Below the pieces are notes generated by a model. The model ran no database searches. It was not told the origin of the DNA and worked only from the letters and a program-made list of their open reading frames with translations. Made by a program: the position numbers and the translations under genes. DNA of 64,000 nt from Kribbella soli (lineage in GTDB: Bacteria > Actinomycetota > Actinomycetes > Propionibacteriales > Kribbellaceae): NCBI RefSeq assembly GCF_004331345.1, contig NZ_SJJZ01000002.1, positions 1,426,001 through 1,490,000 of the forward strand, written 5' to 3'. Positions 32,986 through 41,697 of this stretch are shown one piece after another; the stretch's first letter is position 1; every line of letters begins with the position of its first letter.

Positions 32986-34524
32986 TCAGGGGCCGGTGCC
33001 GAGATTGCCGGCGAGGCGTTCGTGGCGTTGGGCGCTGGAGGGGTTGAGTCCGGTGATGCGGACGGTCTTGCCGTAGCGGGCGTACTTGGTGGTGATCGCG
33101 TCGAGGGTGGCGACGGTGGAGGCGTCCCAGATGTGGGAATCGGTCAGGTCGATGACGATGTTGGCGGGGTCGCCGCGGTAGTCGAACTGGTAGACGAGGT
33201 CGTTGCTGGAGGCGAAGAACAGCTCCCCGGTCACGGCGTACACCTTGGTGTCCTCGTCGGGGTGGTCGACATCCTTGACGGTGGTGAAGTGGGCGACGCG
33301 GCGGGCGAACAGGATCATGGCGACGATGACACCGACCACCACGCCGATGGCGAGGTTGTGGGTGATGACGACGACCACGACCGTCGCCAGCATGACGACG
33401 GTTTCGCTGCGCGGCATCCGGCGCAGTGTCCTGGGCCGGATGCTGTGCCAGTCGAAGGTTCCGACCGAGACCATGACCATCACCGCGACCAGAGCGGCCA
33501 TCGGGATGTCGCCGACCAGGTCACCGAGACCGACCACGAGGATCAGCAGAAACGTTCCGGCCAGAAAGGTGGAGATCCGGGTCCGGGCGCCGGAGGCCTT
33601 CACATTGATCATCGTCTGGCCGATCATCGCGCAGCCGCCCATCCCGCCGAAGAACCCGGTGATGACGTTGGCGACACCTTGCCCCCAGGCCTCGCGGGTC
33701 TTGACGGAATGGGTGTCGGTGACGTCGTCGACGAGCTTGGCGGTCATCAGGGACTCCAGCAGCCCGACCAGCGCCATCGCCACGGCGTACGGCGCAATGA
33801 TCCGCAGCGTGTCCAGGTTCCACGGGACGTCGGGCCAGAACAGCGACGGCAGACTGTCCGGCAGTTTGCCCTCATCACCGACTGTCGGCACCGTCACCGA
33901 GGTCAGCGCTACGAAGACCGTGACCGTGAGGATCGCGACCAGCGGCGCCGGGACGGCCTTGGTGAACCTGGGCAGGAACACCATGACCACGATTCCGGCC
34001 GCGACCAGCGGATAGACCGGCCACGGGACGTGGGTCAGGTGCGGCAGCTGCGCGAGGAAGATGAGGATCGCGAGGGCGTTGACGAAACCGACCATGACCG
34101 AGCGCGGGATGAACCGCATCAGGCGGGCGACGCCGAGCAGGCCGAGGACCACCTGAAGGATCCCGGCCAGGATCACCGTGGCGACCAGGTAGTCGATGCC
34201 GTGATCGCGCATCACCGGCGCGATCACCAGCGCCACCGCGCCGGTAGCGGCGGAGATCATCGCCGGACGGCCACCCAGGAAGGCGATCGACACCGCCATC
34301 GTGACCGAGGCGAACAGCCCGACCCGTGGATCGACGCCGGCGATGATCGAGAAGCTGATCGCCTCCGGGATCAGCGCGAGCGCGACCACCAGCCCGGCCA
34401 GGACCTCGACGCGCAACCGGCGCGGGGAACGGAGCGCGGCGCGGACCGACGTGATGTCGGCCTCCTCCACCACAGGCAACTTGGCGGGATCGGGCGTGGC
34501 TGACTCAGGCGTCAGCGAGGTCAT
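32986..34524 (-). CDS. SulP-family inorganic anion transporter with STAS domain
   Basis: 512 aa. An N-terminal SulP core with 10-14 membrane spans (EVLAGLVVALALIPEAISFSIIAGVDP is the family signature at the start), and a cytoplasmic STAS domain from about residue 410 (VTGELFFASSNDLVYQF; VIDLTDSHIWDASTVATL). GGMGGCAMIGQT lies in the conserved core. Substrates of close relatives include sulfate, bicarbonate and dicarboxylates; none is evident here. The 176 nt upstream hold a GTGAGG-N12-CCTCAC hairpin of unknown meaning and no gene. Confidence 0.88.
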   Translation of the reverse strand: MTSLTPESATPDPAKLPVVEEADITSVRAALRSPRRLRVEVLAGLVVALALIPEAISFSIIAGVDPRVGLFASVTMAVSIAFLGGRPAMISAATGAVALVIAPVMRDHGIDYLVATVILAGILQVVLGLLGVARLMRFIPRSVMVGFVNALAILIFLAQLPHLTHVPWPVYPLVAAGIVVMVFLPRFTKAVPAPLVAILTVTVFVALTSVTVPTVGDEGKLPDSLPSLFWPDVPWNLDTLRIIAPYAVAMALVGLLESLMTAKLVDDVTDTHSVKTREAWGQGVANVITGFFGGMGGCAMIGQTMINVKASGARTRISTFLAGTFLLILVVGLGDLVGDIPMAALVAVMVMVSVGTFDWHSIRPRTLRRMPRSETVVMLATVVVVVITHNLAIGVVVGVIVAMILFARRVAHFTTVKDVDHPDEDTKVYAVTGELFFASSNDLVYQFDYRGDPANIVIDLTDSHIWDASTVATLDAITTKYARYGKTVRITGLNPSSAQRHERLAGNLGTGP

Positions 34525-34700
34525 GCGGTCTCCAGACAGGCGACGCGAGCGGCATGCCTCGGCGCAGACAAGCGCGACGCGTCATTGCGCCGGCGGCAGC
34601 ACGAGCTTCAGCCACAACTAGGGAAGGGCGGGTGAGGAGCACCAGAGCGCCTCACGCACCAATTCTACTGCCAGCCGCGGCGCCCGCAGAGGGGGCTTGG

Positions 34701-35312
34701 TCAGAGCCAGGGTGGGAGTGGTTGGGCGGTAGCGCCGTCGAGGGTGTGGACCTCGGTGTACTGGCGGCCGGCCAGGTAGGCGGTCGTCTCCGGGAGGGGG
34801 CCACGCACTTCTGGCGTATCTCCGCGTTTGTTCCGGATGTCTCCGGACAGCGTCTCAAGGAAGTCGGTGGGCAGGTCAGCGAAGGTCACGCCGGTGCCCA
34901 GGTCCACGGCGTGGATCATCACCTCGCGGCTCCGCAGCCAGACGATTTCGGTGGCGGGGACCTGGCGACCCTGGGCGGTACGGACCGGGGTTTGCCATTG
35001 CTCGGCGGTCAGCTCGTCCATCGCGGCGGACAGTTTCCGCGCGGACTCGTCGAACCAAGCGCGCAGGTCGTCCGGCGAACGGAGAGCACCTGCCTCGATG
35101 TCGGTGGTGCGCTGGTCGGGTGCCGAGTACATCGGGCGTTCCTCGCCGGTTCGCGCCCAGTGCGTCAGGTTGCCGAGGGCCTCGGCGTTGAGGGACAGGT
35201 GGGCGGCGACGTGTCGTCGGGTCCAGCCGGGGAGCAGGGACGGGCCGTCGAGGTCGACGAGCGCACGGCGGCAGAGCGCCGTACCCTCGGTGACCCATTC
35301 GCGAGCGCGCAT
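34701..35312 (-). CDS. Maleylpyruvate isomerase, mycothiol-dependent DinB-like type
   Basis: 203 aa. Converts maleylpyruvate to fumarylpyruvate in the gentisate pathway, using mycothiol in actinobacteria. It is a DinB-like four-helix protein with the metal-binding His and Glu in RRHVAAHLSLNAEAL and a further His in EVMIHAVDL. The ATG overlaps the stop of the fumarylpyruvate hydrolase gene (TGATG). Last gene of the operon gentisate dioxygenase, hydrolase, isomerase. Confidence 0.85.
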   Translation of the reverse strand: MRAREWVTEGTALCRRALVDLDGPSLLPGWTRRHVAAHLSLNAEALGNLTHWARTGEERPMYSAPDQRTTDIEAGALRSPDDLRAWFDESARKLSAAMDELTAEQWQTPVRTAQGRQVPATEIVWLRSREVMIHAVDLGTGVTFADLPTDFLETLSGDIRNKRGDTPEVRGPLPETTAYLAGRQYTEVHTLDGATAQPLPPWL

Positions 35313-36121
35313 CAGCCGGCTGTCACGTGGTTCTCGAGGCGGCCGATGCCTTCGATCTGGGTGACGACGATCTCGCCGCCGCGCAGGAACACCTGAGGTT
35401 TGCGGGCGTGGCCGACGCCGCCGGGGGTGCCCGTGGCGATCAGGTCGCCGGGGTTGAGGCGGATCATCGTGGACACGTAGCGGACCAGGTCGACCGGGTC
35501 GAAGAGCAGATCGCCGGTGTTGTCCTTCTGCATGATCTGATCGTTCACCGAGCACTGGATGTCCAGGGCCGGTCGCGGTCCGCCGACCTCGTCCGGCGTG
35601 ACCAGCCACGGGCCGACGGGCGTGGTGGAGTCCCAGTTCTTGCCCTGCAGCCACTCCCGGGTCCGGAACTGCCAGTCCCGGCACGTGACGTCGTTCAGCA
35701 CGGTGAACCCCGCGATCGCCGCGATCGCGGTCTCCTCGTCGGCTCGCCGTACCTGCTGTCCGATCACCACTGCGAGTTCGGCTTCCCAGTCGAACTCCGA
35801 AGTCTCGGCCGGCCGCACGATGTCGTCGTACGCACCGATCAGGGTGTCGGCGAACTTGCTGAACAGCGTCGGGTACTCGGGCAGGTCGCGGCCCATCTCC
35901 TGGATGTGGTTGCGGTAGTTCAGCCCGACGCACACGACCTTGCTCGGCTGCGGGACCAGCGGCGCGAAGTCGGCGCCGGCCAGGGCATACTCCTTGCCGT
36001 CGGCAACTTCAGCTCCGGCCAGTACGGCGCCGACGTCGGGCACCCCGAGATCGATCAGTACGTCGCCCTCGACCCGCACGGCCGTCGTTCGCCCGTCGAC
36101 GCGGACCGTTGCCAGCTTCAC
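35312..36121 (-). CDS. Fumarylacetoacetate hydrolase family, probable fumarylpyruvate hydrolase
   Basis: 269 aa. GTG at 36121 overlaps the dioxygenase stop (GTGA). The FAH fold is complete: VGLNYRNHIQEMG, metal ligands in FDWEAELAVVIG and in NDVTCRDWQ, and GTPGGVGHARKP. In this operon the expected reaction is fumarylpyruvate to fumarate plus pyruvate, the last gentisate-pathway step. Confidence 0.88.
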   Translation of the reverse strand: MKLATVRVDGRTTAVRVEGDVLIDLGVPDVGAVLAGAEVADGKEYALAGADFAPLVPQPSKVVCVGLNYRNHIQEMGRDLPEYPTLFSKFADTLIGAYDDIVRPAETSEFDWEAELAVVIGQQVRRADEETAIAAIAGFTVLNDVTCRDWQFRTREWLQGKNWDSTTPVGPWLVTPDEVGGPRPALDIQCSVNDQIMQKDNTGDLLFDPVDLVRYVSTMIRLNPGDLIATGTPGGVGHARKPQVFLRGGEIVVTQIEGIGRLENHVTAG

Positions 36122-37248
36122 CGGCCGACCTCCTCGCGGAACAGATTCAGCTTGCTGAAGATCGGCGCGTCGCTGAACTGGAACAGATCGAGCGCACCCG
36201 AGTCCGAGTCCGACCCGGACGCCTCCGACACCACTGAGAACGGCATCCAGGACGGTACGACGAACAGGTCGCCGCGCTGCACCGACCAGGAGAACTCGCC
36301 GACCGTCACCCGCCCCGAACCGTCGAACACCTGGTACACCGACGAACCCGTCTCGCGCCGCGGCGCGGTCTCGACACCCGCCGCGATCCGGTGGAACTGC
36401 ACCCGGATCGTCGGCAACACATCCCCCGCCGTGGTCGGGTTCGTGTACCGCACAACCGCGTGCCCCGGCTCGACAGTGCCCGGGTGACCCGCCCGTTCCA
36501 GCTCCAGCTGATCCGCGAGGGCAGCATCGGTATCCGCCCACCGGTAGCACAGCAACGGACTGCCCGCGGACGCCTTGAACTGCGAGACCGGGACCAGCCC
36601 GGGATGACCCCACAGCTGCTCCGACCGGGAGCGTTCCGGCGTCGCGTGCTCTTCCTCCGACAGGTGCTCGCGGCCGAAGTCGAAGAACTGCGACTCGACG
36701 TCGTACTGGAACGGAATGTCCAAGCCGTCGATCCACGCCATCGGCTGCTCGGCCGAGTTGTGGTGCGCGTGCCAGTTCATCCCCGCCTGCGGCAGGAAGT
36801 CGCCGCGACGCATCGGCACCGGGTCACCTTCGACAACTGTCCACACTCCAGAGCCCTCGACGACGAACCGGAACGCGTTCTGCGTATGCCGATGCTCCGG
36901 CGCATCCTCACCGGGCATCAGGTACTGGATCGCCGCCCACAACGTCGGCGTCGCGTACGGGCGTCCGCCGAGACTCGGGTTCGCCAGCGCGATCGCCCGC
37001 CGCTCCCCGCCCCGGCCGACCGGGACCAGGTCGCCGGAACGGGCCGCCAACTCGACCAGGTGCTTCCACTCCCACCGATGCGGTTGCGCCTTCGACACCG
37101 GCTGCTGCGGCATCAGGTCACCGATCCGGGTCCACAACGGGACCAGCAACTCCTTCTCGAAGCCGCGGTACAGATCCTCGAGCTCAGGTGTGGCCGGCGG
37201 CTGGTCAGGGCCGTTCTCCGCGGTCAGTTTCACTGGTGAGTCGCTCAT
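36118..37248 (-). CDS. Gentisate 1,2-dioxygenase
   Basis: 376 aa from the ATG at 37248; an upstream in-frame start would add nine unlikely residues. A bicupin Fe(II) enzyme that opens gentisate to maleylpyruvate. Metal-binding histidines are visible in EHRHTQNAFRFVVEG (His119, His121) and NWHAHHN (His160). The second cupin is at about 260-350. First gene of the three-gene ring-cleavage operon; the divergent IclR gene starts 69 nt away and two inverted repeats fill the gap. Confidence 0.9.
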   Translation of the reverse strand: MSDSPVKLTAENGPDQPPATPELEDLYRGFEKELLVPLWTRIGDLMPQQPVSKAQPHRWEWKHLVELAARSGDLVPVGRGGERRAIALANPSLGGRPYATPTLWAAIQYLMPGEDAPEHRHTQNAFRFVVEGSGVWTVVEGDPVPMRRGDFLPQAGMNWHAHHNSAEQPMAWIDGLDIPFQYDVESQFFDFGREHLSEEEHATPERSRSEQLWGHPGLVPVSQFKASAGSPLLCYRWADTDAALADQLELERAGHPGTVEPGHAVVRYTNPTTAGDVLPTIRVQFHRIAAGVETAPRRETGSSVYQVFDGSGRVTVGEFSWSVQRGDLFVVPSWMPFSVVSEASGSDSDSGALDLFQFSDAPIFSKLNLFREEVGR

Positions 37249-37274
37249 ATGGACTACGGTGACTCCCGCGGCCA

Positions 37275-37304
37275 TTCTGGAACAGAAGATTCTGCACAGC
37301 AGAA
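37275..37304. promoter_or_regulatory. Tandem TTCTG..CAGAA dyads, candidate IclR operator
   Basis: TTCTG-GAA-CAGAA (37275-37287) is followed at once by TTCTG-CACAG-CAGAA (37290-37304) in the 68-nt gap between the divergent gentisate dioxygenase and IclR genes. A pair of inverted repeats in such a gap is a typical IclR-family arrangement. Confidence 0.6.
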
Positions 37305-37316
37305 CGGAGCGAGACG

Positions 37317-38060
37317 ATGAAAAACCCCCCGGCGTACGGCGTGACGAGTGTCGACCACGCCCTGCGACTGGCCGTCATCCTCCAGGTCGAGGGACCGCTC
37401 ACCGTCTCGACCGCCGCCGAGCGTCTCGGCGTCGCCAAATCCACCGCACACCGGCTCCTGACCACGCTCGTCTACCGTGACTTCGCCGTACAGGACGACG
37501 ACCGCAGCTACCACGCCGGTCCGGTCCTCGAACTCGCCGCCACCGCACACTCCAGGACCGGCACGATCCGCGCCGCCGCCCTCGGCCCCATGCAGGCACT
37601 GGTCGACACGGTCGACGAAACCGTCAACCTCAGCATCCGCACCGGCCGCACGATCCGCTTCATCGCCTCGGTCGAATCCCGCCAGACCCTGCGCGTCAGC
37701 AGCCGCGAAGGCATGGTCCTCCCCGCCCACCAGTCCACCGGCGGCCTCGTCATGCTCGCGGCACTCTCCGACGAGCAGATCACCACGCTGTACGACGCCG
37801 CGCCGCCGGGCGAGCGCATCGACCTCAGCAAACTCCGCACCGAACTGACAGCGGTACGACGCAGCGGCATCGCGATCAACCTCGAACGCACCGAACGCGG
37901 CCTGAACGCGATGGGCCACGGCATCACCGACGCCACCGGCGCCACAGTCGCCGCAATCTCGGTGTCGATGCCCAGCGTCCGCTACTCCCCCACTCGCGTC
38001 CGCCGCATCACCCCCGCCCTCACCACCGCGGCGAACGCCATCTCGACCGCACTCTCCTAG
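37317..38060 (+). CDS. IclR-family transcriptional regulator
   Basis: 247 aa. Winged HTH at residues about 8-65 (TVSTAAERLGVAKSTAHRLL) and the IclR effector domain (about 75-245). Divergent from the gentisate dioxygenase operon with candidate operators between. Likely controls that operon in response to gentisate or its precursor. The 3' end overlaps the aryl-CoA ligase gene tail-to-tail by 4 nt. Confidence 0.88.
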   Translation: MKNPPAYGVTSVDHALRLAVILQVEGPLTVSTAAERLGVAKSTAHRLLTTLVYRDFAVQDDDRSYHAGPVLELAATAHSRTGTIRAAALGPMQALVDTVDETVNLSIRTGRTIRFIASVESRQTLRVSSREGMVLPAHQSTGGLVMLAALSDEQITTLYDAAPPGERIDLSKLRTELTAVRRSGIAINLERTERGLNAMGHGITDATGATVAAISVSMPSVRYSPTRVRRITPALTTAANAISTALS

Positions 38061-39694
38061 ACTCCGGCCTCCAGGCGGGTGGCGATGTCGGCGCGGAGGG
38101 CGACCTTGTCGATCTTGCCGACCTTCGTGGTGGGGAGTTCGGGGATCAGGACCAGGCGTTCGGGGAACTTGTACGGCGCCACGCCCAGGTCAGCCATCGC
38201 GTGCCGGACGTCGTCGAGCGTGATGTCGGTGTTGCCGCGCGGGACGACGTACACGCAGACGCGTTCACCGAGGCTCGGATCGGGCATCGCGACCGCGGCG
38301 ACCTGCTGCACACCGGGGAGGGTGTAGGTCAGGTTCTCGACCTCCTCGGCGGAGATCTTCTCGCCACCGCGGTTGATCATGTCCTTGTCCCGGCCCTCGA
38401 CCACCAGGTTGCCTCCAGCAACGATGCGGCAGACGTCGCCGCTGCGGTACCAGCCGTCCGGCGTGAAGGCGCGGGCGTTCTGCTGCTCGGCCTTGTAGTA
38501 ACCGCGGGGCGTGTACGGTCCACGAGTCAGCAGCGAACCCGGTTCGCCGAGCGGAACCGGACGATCGAACGGATCGACCACCAGGAGTTCGTCGTCGGGG
38601 CACATCGGGCGGCCTTGCGTCGTACAGATGACGTCTTCCGGGTCGTCCAGGCGGGTGTAGTTGAGCAGGCCCTCGGCCATCCCGAACACCTGCTGCAGCG
38701 TGCAGCCCAGCACCGGTTTGATCTTGCGCGCCACCTCGTCGGCCAGTCGCGCACCGCCGACCTGCAAGACACGCAGCGAGGACAGGTCGTTCGAGTCGGA
38801 GTACTCGTCCAGCCAGCGCTGCGCCACCGCCGGCACCACCGCGGTGTGCGTGACACCTTCCGCAGCGATCGTCGCGAACGTGCGGATCGGCTCCGGGCTC
38901 GGCAGCATCACGACCGTCCCGCCGACGAGCAATGCGCCCAGAAGACCTGGGCAGGCGAGCGGAAAATTGTGTCCAGCCGGCAGCGCGACCAGGTAGACCG
39001 TGGAGGCGTCCATCCCGGACACCGTGCCACTGCGCTTGGCGTTGTAGGTGTAGTCGTCGTGCGTGCGGGCGATCAGCTTCGGAAGTCCCGTCGTACCGCC
39101 GGACAGCAGGAAGACCGCCACACTGCGGCTGTCCGGCTCGGCGCCTTGCCATGCATCGGTGCCTGAGCACAGGGCGCGCAGATCGACGCTGCCCTCGGAC
39201 AGATCCGCACCTACGACCAGGACGTGATCGAGCGACTCGACTTCGTCCTTCAAACGATGTGCCAGCGCCTGATGGTCGAAGCCGCGCAGGACATCGGGTA
39301 CGGCGATCGCTGCGGCCTCGGCATGAGCTGCCAGGTAGGACAGCTCGTGGTACCGGTGCCCCGGCAGCGCCATCACGGGGACGATCCCGGCACGGAGGCA
39401 AGCGAGGGTCAGTACGACGAACTCCCACCCGTTGGGCAGTTGTACGACGATCCGGTCGTCGGACCGCAGCCCGAGGTCGGTCAACGCCGTCGCGGCGGAG
39501 TCCGCGCGGGCGGTGAGCTCGGCGTACGTGAGCCTGAGGTCGCCGTCAACCAGCGCGACCTTGTCCGGAGTGCGCTCGGCCTGCTCCCAGATGTGAGACG
39601 GCAGGCTTCGCCCCTCCCAGTAGCCGGCCGCGACGTAGCGTTGCACCTCCTCGGCCGGCCAGGGAACCACACCATCGGCGATCGGACTGACCAT
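38057..39694 (-). CDS. Aryl-CoA/aryl-AMP ligase, salicylate- or dihydroxybenzoate-type
   Basis: 545 aa. ANL-superfamily enzyme of the EntE/DhbE/SdgA group, which activate 2-hydroxybenzoates. It shows the ATP-binding SGGTTGLPK (198-206), FGMAEG, GWYRSGD, GRDKDMINRGGEKI and the C-terminal catalytic Lys in TTKVGKIDK. With the salicylyl-CoA-hydroxylase-like gene in the same operon, formation of salicylyl-CoA is the best guess; 4-hydroxybenzoate and anthranilate are alternatives. No siderophore synthetase genes are nearby, which argues against EntE function. ATG overlaps the previous stop (TGATG). Last gene of the operon. Confidence 0.85.
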   Translation of the reverse strand: MVSPIADGVVPWPAEEVQRYVAAGYWEGRSLPSHIWEQAERTPDKVALVDGDLRLTYAELTARADSAATALTDLGLRSDDRIVVQLPNGWEFVVLTLACLRAGIVPVMALPGHRYHELSYLAAHAEAAAIAVPDVLRGFDHQALAHRLKDEVESLDHVLVVGADLSEGSVDLRALCSGTDAWQGAEPDSRSVAVFLLSGGTTGLPKLIARTHDDYTYNAKRSGTVSGMDASTVYLVALPAGHNFPLACPGLLGALLVGGTVVMLPSPEPIRTFATIAAEGVTHTAVVPAVAQRWLDEYSDSNDLSSLRVLQVGGARLADEVARKIKPVLGCTLQQVFGMAEGLLNYTRLDDPEDVICTTQGRPMCPDDELLVVDPFDRPVPLGEPGSLLTRGPYTPRGYYKAEQQNARAFTPDGWYRSGDVCRIVAGGNLVVEGRDKDMINRGGEKISAEEVENLTYTLPGVQQVAAVAMPDPSLGERVCVYVVPRGNTDITLDDVRHAMADLGVAPYKFPERLVLIPELPTTKVGKIDKVALRADIATRLEAGV

Positions 39695-41697
39695 CACTGC
39701 TCCTTGCCCGTGATCACGGCGTCCAGCGCGACCAGACCGTCACGCGTCAGCCGGAGGGGATTGATCTCGATCTCGTCCACCTGCGGTGCGTCCAGCAGGA
39801 CCTGCCCCAACGCCCGCACAACGCGAGCCAGGTCCCTCCGGTCCAGCACAGGTCCACCGCGCCAGCCGTCCAGCAGGGCACGCCCGAGCAGTTCGTCCGT
39901 CATCGAGGCCGCCTCGGCCGCGGACAGCGGCGCCGCCCGTACGGCGACATCCGCAAGAGCCTCCGCCGTCGTACCACCCAACCCGACCAGCACCACCGGC
40001 CCGAACACCGGATCCCGCCGCGCGCCGACAATCAGATCCACACCCGCAGGAGCCATCCGCTCCACCAGCACCCGTTGCACCCCGAGGGCATCCAATGCCT
40101 CCGAGAGCTCCGCATGGGTGCGGATTCCTAGGTGTACTCCGCCGATCTCGGTCTTGTGGAGAATCGTCGCGTCGAGGATCTTGAGTGCGACCGGGCCACC
40201 CAGCGTGTCCAGGGCGGCGTGGGCTTCCTCGGGGGTGTTGCAGGCAGCGCGGGATGGGGTACGAACGCCGAGGGTGTCCAGGACGGTCTTGGCTTGGTGT
40301 TCGTCCCAGGGGCCTTGGGGCACAGCAACCGGTGGGATCGGCTCGTCCACGGATCGCCGGTTGTTGAGGCAGGCGTCCTCCACCAGCGCTCGGATCGCAT
40401 GGGTGAGGGCGGCCGGGCTGGTGGCTACCGGGTAGCCGCGCTCGTGCAGGCCCGACCGGACTGCGCTGACGTCCGCCGTGGAACCGCCCACGGCGACCAC
40501 AGTAGGCGTCGAAGCGGTCTGCGGGGAGAGTTCGGACACCAGGTCGACGCTGTCCGGCTCGGTCAACGCGTAGACCGCGACCAGGTCGACCTCAGGGTCG
40601 TCGCCAGCCGTCCGAACCACCTCACCAAAACCAGGTCCCGGCCGACCGGTGTCCACCGGATTGGCCTGGTAGGTCATCGGCGGTAACAGCTCACCAAGCC
40701 TCCGCTGCGTCTCATCCGCAAGCACGGGCACTCGGATCCCGGCGCCACGCAGTCCGTCGAGGAGCAACAACCCGGGACCGGCTTGCGCTGTCACCACACC
40801 CACACCAGGCGAAAGAGCCGGCGCCAATCGAATCATCGACAACGTGCCGACAGCATCGACCAGCTGACGTTCGTCGTCGACGAGGACGGCACCCGACTGC
40901 CGCAGTACGCCCCGAGTAGTCCGCCACGACGTCGCCAGTGCGCCCGTGTGCGATTTCGCGAACGCGCCAACATCGTTGCGCCCGACAACCAACGCCACCA
41001 CCGGCTTTCGTGCTGAGAGCCGGGCGACGGCACCGGCGAGCCGCGACCCGTCAGCCACCGATTCGATGTGCAGAGCAACGGCCTTGGTCGCCGGATCCGC
41101 CAGGAGATGGTCCAGTACGTCGGCTGCGTCGATATCGGCGGCGTTGCCCAGTCCGACCGCGAGGCTCACGCCGTACCCGGCCTCTGCCAGGAGGAACGAC
41201 AGCGCATGGTTCACGCCACCGCTGGCCGCGACGACGGCGACTCCGCCGGCCGGTACCGATCCGACGCTCGGCACGAAGCTGGCCGTCAGCCCGCGGCCCG
41301 GCACCAGGAAGCCGGAGGTGTTGGGTCCCAGCAGCCGAATGCCATGGCGATCAACGACGTCCAGCAACGCACGCTGGAACTCCGGATGGCCGGCCTCGGC
41401 GAAACCTCCGGCACACACGAGAGCCGCCGAGGCGCCCGCCTTCGCGGCCTCAGCCACCGCATCAGCTGCCGCGGCTGCCGGAACACAGACCACAGCGAGG
41501 TCGATCGGCGCGCCGAGCGAGTCCACTGCCTCGGCGACAGAGCCATGCAACTCGGGGTCGCGCGGATTGACCAGCGCGAGTGGCGCGTCATAGGTGGAGA
41601 GGGAGCGCGCCATTACCGCGCCCAGCTTGGCCGGGTTGCGCGAGGCGCCGATCACCGCGACCCCGCGAGGGGCAAACAACCCGTCCAAGCCCTTCAC
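39694..41697 (-). CDS. NDP-forming acyl-CoA synthetase (fused Acd-type)
   Basis: 667 aa, GTG start overlapping the previous stop by GTGA, with GGGAGGGA upstream. N-terminal CoA-binding and ligase-CoA domains (GVAVIGASRNPAKLG; LGPNTSGF; SGGVNHAL) and C-terminal ATP-grasp domain (LKILDATILHKTEIGGVHLG; NPLRLT). Such fused proteins make acyl-CoA with ADP release. Here it may activate or release the aromatic acid, complementing the AMP-forming ligase next door. Which acid it uses is not evident. Having both ligase types in one aromatic operon is unusual. Confidence 0.85.
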   Translation of the reverse strand: MKGLDGLFAPRGVAVIGASRNPAKLGAVMARSLSTYDAPLALVNPRDPELHGSVAEAVDSLGAPIDLAVVCVPAAAAADAVAEAAKAGASAALVCAGGFAEAGHPEFQRALLDVVDRHGIRLLGPNTSGFLVPGRGLTASFVPSVGSVPAGGVAVVAASGGVNHALSFLLAEAGYGVSLAVGLGNAADIDAADVLDHLLADPATKAVALHIESVADGSRLAGAVARLSARKPVVALVVGRNDVGAFAKSHTGALATSWRTTRGVLRQSGAVLVDDERQLVDAVGTLSMIRLAPALSPGVGVVTAQAGPGLLLLDGLRGAGIRVPVLADETQRRLGELLPPMTYQANPVDTGRPGPGFGEVVRTAGDDPEVDLVAVYALTEPDSVDLVSELSPQTASTPTVVAVGGSTADVSAVRSGLHERGYPVATSPAALTHAIRALVEDACLNNRRSVDEPIPPVAVPQGPWDEHQAKTVLDTLGVRTPSRAACNTPEEAHAALDTLGGPVALKILDATILHKTEIGGVHLGIRTHAELSEALDALGVQRVLVERMAPAGVDLIVGARRDPVFGPVVLVGLGGTTAEALADVAVRAAPLSAAEAASMTDELLGRALLDGWRGGPVLDRRDLARVVRALGQVLLDAPQVDEIEINPLRLTRDGLVALDAVITGKEQ

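Noticed and set aside
38057..39694. The aryl ligase as a siderophore EntE-type enzyme
   Set aside because: No isochorismate or NRPS genes are nearby, while gentisate-pathway genes flank it on both sides.
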